Positions 55,666 through 64,000 of a stretch of 64,000 nt of DNA are shown in pieces. The stretch's first letter is position 1, and every line of letters begins with the position of its first letter. This stretch comes from Apiosordaria backusii. Taxonomy: Eukaryota > Ascomycota > Sordariomycetes > Sordariales > Lasiosphaeriaceae. The translations under genes and the position numbers were made by a program. A model generated the notes under the pieces. It was not told the origin of the DNA. It saw nothing but the letters and a program-made list of their open reading frames with translations, and did no database searches. The DNA is taken from NCBI GenBank assembly GCA_030549205.1, contig JAUKTV010000001.1, positions 2,790,001-2,854,000 on the forward strand. Direction: 5' to 3'.

Positions 55666-57749
55666 GAAACAATCGGTAGGAAACAAGGGGCAAATGGTGG
55701 GAAGTAAGAGGCGAACGGTGGAAAGTAAGGGGCGAGAGTATGGATATGGCATGAAAGAAGAACGACGCCCGATCATGTCCGGTAGCGTTTTCACAGAGTC
55801 ATTTCATGGGGAGTCATTTGGGACTGGGTTTTCATTATTTTACATGGCTGATGGTGTCAGTTAATTAGTTTCTGTCTGATATTTGTCTGTTAGGAGGGAT
55901 GGGATGGGAGGATCACACATTGGCTTGTTGGTCTAATTCTTGGAGTTTGTATTATTTGCTGCTTTCTGAAAGCCAGGGACGCTGATCCCATTCGAGCAGC
56001 ACTACTATTCAGTTTGTTATTTATATCAGCGAGACACCGGCGAACAAAAAAGCTCTTATATTGAAGATGCGCATAGTGATGGACACAGAGAGAGAGAGAG
56101 ACAGTAGGCGAGATTCTTAATATTAGATAGCAGGGCAAAATGAAGCGTTTTTTGTTCTTTTCGAGACAAGTGACAAGATGAATGCTTTTTGGTATCTTTG
56201 TGGACACATTTCCGTGGCACGTTGTGGGACAAGAGAAAGAGATAGGGCCTGTTACACAGCTTATCATACTTAGCAACTGCTGAATCCAGGCCTTGGGATT
56301 GTGCTCAAATGCGTGAAAAGGTAGTCAGTAGGAATAGAAAGATAGGTCACGGACATTAAAAGGTACCTAGTCAAAAGGTACAGAAAAAGAGTCAAGAGAC
56401 ATTCAAATGCAGTTGTTATGTATAAGATTGCATGATAGTCGACAGACCTACCTGATTTTTCAAAAGGAATGGTCTACATAAGGTATGTTACCTTGTGTTG
56501 TTGACTTGCTGACTTGCGGTTGTAGTTTCCCTCTTCTTGTGCCCACAGTGGTGTGGGAGGTGTATGGTCTGTAGGTATGTTAGGCAGGGTAGGATCATAG
56601 CCACACAAGCATCCGTTATCCAGATCCCGACACACACCCCCTCCCTTTCCAGATCATGACATCACCCCTCGTACCTAACATCTTGGAAAAGTTGGTGGGG
56701 AGTGGAAGTGTCACTTGACCCTCCTCGTATTCATGCTCTCTCCCCCGCCCTCCCCGAGTGCTCCCAACACCTGGGCAATGTTCCTCGAGTCGGGTTTACA
56801 TGAGTCACCTTGCCATGCTTGCTTCGGTCAAGAGAAAACAGAAAGTGGGAGGGTGGGCAAGGCTTTGAAATGGAAATTTGAACATTCGTTGTATAATTTG
56901 GGAGTAGTCATACCTGTCCATCCAACTTCAATTCTGCTTCAACATCTTATATCATTCCAGCCTTCTTCTGTCCATCTGCTTACGCCATCACCATACCAAG
57001 GCAAGAGAAGCAGTGTCACACTATTATTATTATATATCCCCCACCCCATAAAAAGTGATAACCGCCCACCTACCGGAAGCTCCTCGCTTGTGATTCTCAA
57101 TGTCCAAAAAGTCGGTATCTTAAACCAAAGAAAACCCACAAGTTGAAAACTTTCCACCCTCTTGTCCCTACCTCCCTGCCAGGCTATTCCTCATCAAGGC
57201 CTCATAAAAAAAACATGCAAAAGAAGCAAAAAACAAAAGCAAGGCAAACAAAACTGAACCGAACTTGTGCAAAGCATGTTCGTAACAAAACATTATTTTC
57301 GACTACCTACAACAAACATAACCACCCTCTCGTCTCTTTCCTCCTTTCGATTTACCTCCCTTCTCTTTCCTCTCCCTTGCCCATTCATATCACCCGCTAC
57401 CTGATGCCTGCTTTGCTGTCTGCTTTGAAAAAAAGGAGAATCCATGTCTGTCATTAGAGAAACTTCATGTTGGTATAGAATTCATACACACACAAAAAAA
57501 GAAAAAGGAAAAGAAACATTACAACAGAAGCATACGTAACAAAAACAAAACAAAAACAAACAAACAAAACAACGCCAAACTTTCCAACCCTTCATCAAAA
57601 ACAACCAAACCTTCCATATCATGAAGCGTAATGATAATACTCCTCCTTTTGACCACAAACCATCAAAGTGTCATGATGCTTATAAGTCAATCACTCCTCT
57701 GCCGACTAATATGCAAAAACGGTACCCCACAAGCGACCCCCAAGCCACC
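55666..57749. other. Convergent intergenic region
   Basis: 2.08 kb between the 3' ends of the kinase (+) and the ArfGAP (-), with short simple tracts ((AG)n near 56088-56101 and A-rich stretches near 57490-57620). Its length is unusual for a convergent pair here, but I see no gene. Confidence 0.45.
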
Positions 57750-60700
57750 CTATCGCTCTGGTATTGGGCTCTTCGCCAGTCTTCCCCCGGCGCTCACCCG
57801 CTTCTGCAGCCTTGCTTCTCTTTCCTTCTGTAGTTTCTCCCCAGGGCTGAGCGTTGAGCCAGACGGCAGTGACCCAACCCCATCATACGAACCCCCAGAA
57901 GCCTCAATCGCCGCTTTCCGTCCCCTCTTCATGTCGATATACCCCTGAGCAGCATGACTGAGCGGGATCTGCGGCATTTCCGCAGGTAGCTCTGCCCCGT
58001 TCTGGATAAGCAGCTCCGCAACCGGGAAAGGGATGATCTTATCGACTGTCGGGGACGGGCCGGGCGTTACTGGCGGGGACATGGGTGCTGGATCAGCAGC
58101 AGCGAGAGCGAGGTAAACAGCGTGGGTGCCCCGAGACTTATCCGTCACGTTCGGGTTGGCTTTGAGAGCAAGAGCGTAGATGACCTGTTGGATTTCATTC
58201 CTCTTAATGGCAGCCAGCAGAGTCTCATCGGCAGTCGCGAAACGTGACAAGGTCGCTGAAATCGGCTCAACAAACGCTCGATCGACGTATTTGGACGTGA
58301 TGAACCTGAGCCGTTGCTCTCGGGTTGCCTGGGCCGTGAGCTTCAGGGCGGGGTCCAGCTTCGCCTCATACACCATGTTGGACACCCTGTTACCTACGAG
58401 AAACAGCAGCTCGATAATGTCTGGCGTGAACGAGGTGGTGTCGAGGGTGAGTGATCGAATCTTGCTGATGTGGGTTCCGAGAGATCGGTGGATGCCGCTG
58501 CATTCGATGCAAACAATGATGGCCAAGTTAAGCGAAACCCACTCGACCTTGTTGCTCGATCCGCAGTCGGCACACCACGAGTTGCCCTGATCGTTGTCCC
58601 GGAGTAGCTGGAGGAGCCTGTCGGGCCTTTCCTCAAAACTGGTACTGCGCGCAGTCGCTGGGCGGGCGCCGACAGTTGTGCGCCGAGTTGGGATTCCCCC
58701 AGAGTTGTGATGGTTGCCATGCGAGAGCGACGGACTTTTGCCAACAAACATCGAGCCAAAGTCCATACCATTGAAGCTCGAGTCGCCGGGGGCTGTCGAT
58801 GGCGGTCTATCCTTAAAGGAGCGGCCTTCGACGGCGCTTTGTAATGCATTATTGATAGCCATGATCCAACTATTCATATCTTCTTCAGATGTTGCTTGAT
58901 AAACGCGCTTAAACTGGGGCGTAATCACTTCGAAGCAGAACCGGCGCTCTGCATTTCTTGCCTCTCGTACTGACGCCAGACGCAGATCGATCGGATCCAT
59001 GTGTAGGTCGAGCCTCTGCTTCCAGTTGCTGTACTCAGACAGCTTTCCTTGGTCAAGGACAATCCAGAATCTAGTCAGGTGTTAGTGTATACAATAAAAG
59101 AATAATGTGTCTGCGTGCATGATGAACGTACTTGTGCCAGCCTTGCTTGTTCAAATTTCGTGGATCCACATGTCCACCTGGCCGATTCAGAGCCCAAAGA
59201 AGGCCTTCTTTCCGGTTCGAGGTCTCTTTTTCGAGCTGCGCTATATGCCCAGAATCTCTTTCTTCCAGGTCCCGGATGCCTTTGAATTTGGCATTCTGCT
59301 GGGGACTGCCGGGCGACCTCGTCAAATCCGCGGGCGAGCCACCAAGGTTGGCTGACGCGGTGGGCTTGAGCTGGGAACCGGTACTATTTGCACGTCCAAG
59401 TTCAGAATCTGAATTGCTTGGGTTTCCATTTGAATGAGCAGAAGCCGGGTTAGGACCGGCCGAAGTGGGCGGGGGTTGCAGCTCTGGCTCATTGTAGTTG
59501 AGGTTGCTCTTCTCTAGTAATCTTCTCTTTTCCTCGCGTTCCCGCCGTTGGTATTGGTACTCCTTATCTGCCTCCAAGACTTCGGTGGATAGTGCCTCAA
59601 GCTGGGGAAGCAGGTCTTCGATCTTCTTTGAGGTATTCAAAAAGCACCTGGCCTGGGCGTCGGCATATTTGGTGAGATGTGAGAGAATTTCCTGTTCTTT
59701 GCGCCCACCAGATAGATCCTGCATAAACGAGGAGTAGTCGAAGCGTTTTAGTTCGAAATTCTTTCGTTTGGTCTGGTATTTGGTGTCACTCTGTTTCGCC
59801 TTGACCGAGTCGTGTCGTTGACCGAGATAACGGCTAACATAGGCGTAAAAGTCCTTGCTTTCCTCCTCAAAGTCGCGCTTCTTGGATTCGGCCTGCTTGA
59901 TATCGATCTGATACAACTTACTCATGGGTTCAATTACAATCCTTTGTATATTCGCCGTGTTTTGTCGCTCATATGATAGAATCTCCCGGGCAATCTTATC
60001 AAAGTAGTGCTCAATGGCTGGCTTAACGGCGTTTGCGTTGGTCGAGGATACGTCTTTCAAAGCTTCCATGAAGGCAGCAAATGCATCGTTGGCCTCCATT
60101 TGCGCCGCGTGAACGTTCTCGGCCTTTTTGATCAGCCTCTTCATCTGTGATCGCATATTGCCCGTCTTCTGCTCGAGAGCCTTCATGGTTGCGCGGAAAA
60201 CGGGGCCATCATCGGAAACAGACATATCCTCCCCAGGACGTGGGCAGTCAACCTTGATTTGTTCCTTTGGTTGCGATGGCGCGGGAGAAGGCGCATTCAT
60301 CGGTTCATGAGTGGTGGTGAGTGGAGAGACCAGCTCCTCGAGCTCCGGCACAGGACTGATTCGCGATTCGAGTGATTGTGCGGATACTACGCGGACCTTT
60401 GGCGGAGCGCTTAAATGAATAGACGGTATTGGGGAGCTCGGTTGGCTGAGGTAAGGTGACGTATCTGACGATGTGAGCCAGAGCCCTGCTATGAAGGTGC
60501 CACAACGAAAACAAAAGAACTTACTGGCGACGTAGAAAGAAAAGCTAGCCAGGGGTTCCAGCCGGTGCGCGCGCTGGTCATACTCGACAAACTAGGAGAG
60601 CCTCATTAGCACTCTCCAAAATGGGAAGTGTTGTAAGAGCACGAACAGTGCATGAGTTTCGCCAACCGCCACCTTTGTCCTCATTGTGCTTTGGTGGTTT

Positions 60701-61428
60701 CCACCTCCATGTCCAGTCAAACGTTACCGAGGGGCTTCCCTCGGTCGAATATGTTCCAACAAGCGCAACGTTTGGATTCTTGTGGAGGTTTGGATCGGCA
60801 TGGAATTCTCGAGTAACCAGGTTCTCAACTTCACGGGCTGTTGGGGCATACACAAAGGTGAGGCCCTGAATATTTGTATCGACGGGGGCTACGGTGTCGG
60901 CACTCCCCGAAGGGCTTCGGACGAGCTGCTGCGATCTGCGGAGGATGAAAGTAAAGGTAAAAACAAGATCGTCATCGTTAGAGAGCTTTAACAAGAAGGC
61001 TGGACCGGCCGCAGCGCTGATGGATTCGGGGTCCTATAGGCAGAGCCAAGTCAGCCGAGCCCAACATGGCAACGGTATATTACCGGAAAGGGGTGCGAAC
61101 CAGAACGAAATCGACAGGGCCACTGTCGCCGGAGGGCCGCGATGCGGATATTCTGGTAGCGGGATATGCATTCGGTACTATGTTTATTGAAGTGCGTTTT
61201 CTGGGGCTAGTTATTACGACTGAAGAAATAGACACTGGAAAGAAAAACTGGTCAGCAAGATATGTCTATATGGGTGTTTGGCGCAAGACGCAGACGAGCG
61301 TTGCTGCCGTTGGTCCATGGTTCGAGCACGCAGGCCATGGTCGAGTAAGACGAGAGGAACCTACATCTGTTTTGGTCTCTAAGATAGAGCGATGCGCCCT
61401 CTTCGGGAGAGCTGCTGACGTTGCCCAT
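57750..61428 (-). CDS. BAR-PH-ArfGAP protein (ACAP/centaurin-beta type, S. pombe Cnt5/Csx2-like)
   Basis: Complement of six exons: 61365-61428, 61101-61234, 60647-61033, 60525-60591, 59132-60464 and 57750-59070, giving 1101 residues. It stimulates GTP hydrolysis on Arf at curved membranes. The N-terminal third is specific to the fungal family (MGNVSSSPEEGASLYLRDQN; VVITSPRKRTSINIVPNAYP; VTREFHADPNLHKNPNVALV). A BAR-like coiled region follows from about residue 302 (FRATMKALEQKTGNMRSQMK), then a PH domain (NKQGWHKFWIVLDQGKLSEY). The zinc finger reads CADC, 17 residues, then CIECSGIHRSLGTH, with the Arg. An ankyrin-like stretch and Arg-rich tail end the protein. The five junctions keep frame; the N-terminal exons are short, so they carry less certainty. 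Confidence 0.9.
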
Positions 61429-63559
61429 CGTGATGGTGGGAGTGGTGGGAGCGGGCGCCGCTAGTCATGCGAAATATGTGAAGGGATCGCGGTGTCGACA
61501 GGAAGCCGGCAAGCAGTCGGCAGGAAGGTATTGTGAGGAAGTGGTGGATGGAAATCCAAACGAAGTTTGGCGGCAGCGGCTCTCAGCGGCGCGGCGGGGT
61601 TGCCTTCCATTAGTTCGCTGGGGTCTGGGGGTCTGGGTCGGAAGGGGCGCCGCGCACGCAGCATGGGAGGTCTCTGAAACCCTGCAACCTCACACCCCCC
61701 GGAGGTACAGATCGGTCCCTACCAGCAATTCCCAACCTCAACGGCCAGTTACGGCGCACAGGATTAAGTTGGTCTACCTTATAGATGTCGGAGAGCAGCA
61801 AAACACAGCCATAATTTGCTGGCCTTCAAGATCCGGCAATTTCGTGCATCAAAAACAAAGTCGGTCTTTAAGCGGAGAAAGAAGTCCGGGTAGTTGTGTC
61901 TGTTGCTGCAGGGACTCGGAACCCAGACACGGGACACGGTACATATCTCGACTTCCGTCCTAAATTGATTATATCCAGTTGATATATTGCCTGCCTCCCT
62001 CACTAGGCACCACATCCTCTCTCTCAGTGATCCTTTGACGGTCCAGGTGTATCACCGTCAGGAACGTCATCTGTTCGCCGAGCCATGTGATGGTCCGTGT
62101 CACGATTTCGTACACACAGTCCTTCACAGGGGCTTTGGTTCAGAGTCGCACGACACGTTGCCCCTGGAAGCTGAGACGTGAGACTTCTGTGCCTCTTCCG
62201 GACCACGAGACGGGGCATATTGTTTTCAGCGTTGCCGTTGGGTCGCCGCACGCCCTGGCCACCGGCTCTCGATCGCTGACCGCCGATGCCGGTTGCATAT
62301 GATGTCAGAGGCCCAGAGACCCCTCCCTCACAATATCATCTATACGAAGTCTTGTATATAAACACGTGCCCTATCCGTATACTACGGTGACAAGGCAGTG
62401 TGTAGCCCGGGTGATAAAGGGTCCGAGACATCTCTCATGTTGAGAACAACAGGCCTCAAGGTCAAGAGTGGGTTTTCCTTCACAATCTGATCCATCCCAA
62501 GATGCAGTTGCAGGTTGACAGCCAGGGGCCGGGCTTGGAGGACAGAGGCTAAAAAGCGGGGCGACGAGCTTGACAGTTTCTCGTGAAAGGCAGCCACGTG
62601 AGGGCCACCCGACACACAGCACCCAATAAAAAGCTTGTGTCTTCCGATTGTCTCTACTCTGAGGTGAAGAAAGACCAACATGACTTCGAGATTCCAGCCT
62701 TTAGAAGTTGGCGGGGCCTAGAATGTCTGCTGAGTACCTATTCAGAGAGTCCCGAACTGGTGCAGGTCTTCCGTATAGGTCCGGGGACTGACCTCCCTCT
62801 GCAAGGGAGAATTTGCTAAACCCATGATCAGCGGTCGTATCTGTACGAGCACGACCTCTCGAAGGAGCTAGCAGTAAAACCCGAGAAGGCAAAAAAGAGG
62901 GGTACACATGTTTGACACCAGAGCTCTTGGCAAGATTGGTGAACAGGTTGTTTGAGAAACCCAAGAGTGCTGACAGCAAAGCAAATAGTGATCGCTGGCA
63001 GAAGCCTGTGTATGTTCCAGGTCGGGTTGCTCAATAGGACTTTTATAAGATTGGATATTGGAATGCCCGACGGAGTATTGAATGCCAGCATTGCCAGGGT
63101 GTTAGGTCCTAGGTAACACCCAATATGCTGGTCAGCCAGGTACGGTACCTTAGTGGGAGCTACGGCCCAAAAACAGCTACCTAACCACACCCAGCACCAC
63201 TGCGGTTCCCTTTATTAGGGGGCGTCTCATGGGCGGGCGGCTATGACGTTTCTAAATCCAACCACACAGCAAACTCCGTTCACCTCGCCAGACCACACGA
63301 GCAACAAAACTGCAACTTGTTCTCATCCTACCTCGCACGCCACGAAACTCGTTTCTATACTGGCACCCTCGTGCGATTGATTTTGAAGCTCCCAGACGTC
63401 GACAGGGCACTCCTTGTTGGAGACTGAAACCCACACATTCGTATCATTTTGGTCGGGCTTCAAAATCGCCATGCCGGGGCGGGCTTGACTTATCAGCCGA
63501 CTGCCACCGCCGCTTCACTTCCCGACACGTGAACCCGCTCGCTACCACGAGACCACATT
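61429..63559. promoter_or_regulatory. Divergent promoter region of ArfGAP and Munc13-like genes
   Basis: 2.1 kb between divergent start codons. Open frames are short and overlap randomly. No RNA gene or mobile element is recognised. Confidence 0.45.
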
Positions 63560-64000
63560 ATGTCCCAGGCGTCGCGAGCTTCGTACAATCCGAACCGCCG
63601 GGTTGGCAGCCTCGGTCGAGCACCGTCGAGAGCCCGCGCGCCGACAATTAGCTACGACGATGCATACTCGTTCGCCTTGCGCATCGCCTTCCTGAACTAC
63701 CTCCTCCAGCCACGGAAGAAGAAAAAGGAATATGTCAACACACCAAAGCCCCCTCCGAGGGCACATACCTCGAGTATGTCGGAGCTGATGAAGGACTTGA
63801 CCGGTTCTGCCTCCATCAAACTCCCCCACGCGTTTCGCCAGTTTCTGGAGAGACGGATGTCCGGTGTGCTTCAAGGGATTGAGAGGTTACCAGGATTCAG
63901 CGACGCTGCCGTGAAGAGAACGTTTGCTGAGGCCTATACGGCCTTCACCGCCAAAGACTTCCAGAAGTCAATCGACAAAGACCGCAAGGTCGAACCACTG
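63560..64000 (+). CDS. Munc13/Ync13-like C2-domain protein, N-terminus only
   Basis: 147 codons are visible and the gene runs off the right edge. It begins MSQASRASYNPNRRVG, then has YDDAYSFALRIAFLNYLLQP, a basic linker KKKKEYVNTPKPPPRAH, SSMSELMKDLTGS, LPHAFRQFLERRMSGVLQG and VKRTFAEAYTAFTAKDFQKS. I recall this N-terminus from the fungal family of large C2- and MUN-type proteins (Ync13 in S. pombe), which act in exocytosis and endocytosis at division sites. The C2 and MUN domains themselves are outside the window, so the assignment is by N-terminal resemblance only. Confidence 0.65.
   Translation, partial: MSQASRASYNPNRRVGSLGRAPSRARAPTISYDDAYSFALRIAFLNYLLQPRKKKKEYVNTPKPPPRAHTSSMSELMKDLTGSASIKLPHAFRQFLERRMSGVLQGIERLPGFSDAAVKRTFAEAYTAFTAKDFQKSIDKDRKVEPL

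Noticed and set aside
57143..57457. 104-codon plus-strand open frame
   Set aside because: A/C/T-rich low-complexity sequence in an intergenic region with no family features.

Overview
The window is nuclear DNA from a filamentous ascomycete, most likely a sordariomycete in or near the Sordariales. The reasons are genes interrupted by short introns (mostly 50-130 bases, GTAAGT/GTATGT donors, CTAAC/CTGAC branch sites, CAG/TAG acceptors), and genes of filamentous-ascomycete type: an ARG-13-like carrier, a single-FHA PRD-4/CHK2 kinase, a BAR-PH-ArfGAP and a tyrosinase. I see no tRNA or rRNA gene, no intact transposon, no CRISPR array and no secondary-metabolite cluster.

I support 24 protein genes on both strands. 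The tyrosinase at the left edge and the Munc13/Ync13-like gene at the right edge are cut by the window. From left to right: tyrosinase (+), STIMATE/YPL162C-type membrane protein (-), SF3b p14 (-), Cys-cluster protein of unknown function (+), RPT1 (-), CCT4 (+), ARS2/SERRATE (-), TspO (+), ARG-13/ORT1 carrier (-), PRP28 (+), mL59 (+), UMP kinase (-), small mitochondrial membrane protein (-), four-TM protein (-), eIF2 gamma (+), LAA2/aftiphilin-like protein (-), NSP1 (+), ATP synthase inhibitor (-), 14-3-3 (+), DPH4 (-), eIF3m (-), CHK2/PRD-4 (+), BAR-PH-ArfGAP (-), Munc13-like (+, partial). Exon joins in the text come from splice signals, reading frame and remembered family sequence, not from transcripts.

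This is ordinary housekeeping territory, not an accessory island. Themes are RNA processing (SF3b p14, PRP28, ARS2), translation (eIF2 gamma, eIF3m, DPH4, mL59), proteostasis (RPT1 and CCT4 sharing a divergent promoter region), mitochondria (ARG-13 carrier, inhibitor protein, mL59, TspO) and trafficking (ArfGAP, LAA2-like, NSP1, Munc13-like). Several pairs are divergent over 0.6-1.3 kb. The one long gene-poor stretch is about 30.8-36.4 kb.

The observations most worth checking are two C-run frameshifts (14-3-3 tail, DPH4), each fitted by one missing C; a 120-codon open in-frame extension upstream of the usual eIF3m start; an RPT1 start codon that is alone in its coding exon; and a 24-base internal exon in SF3b p14. 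I found no convincing new biological system.
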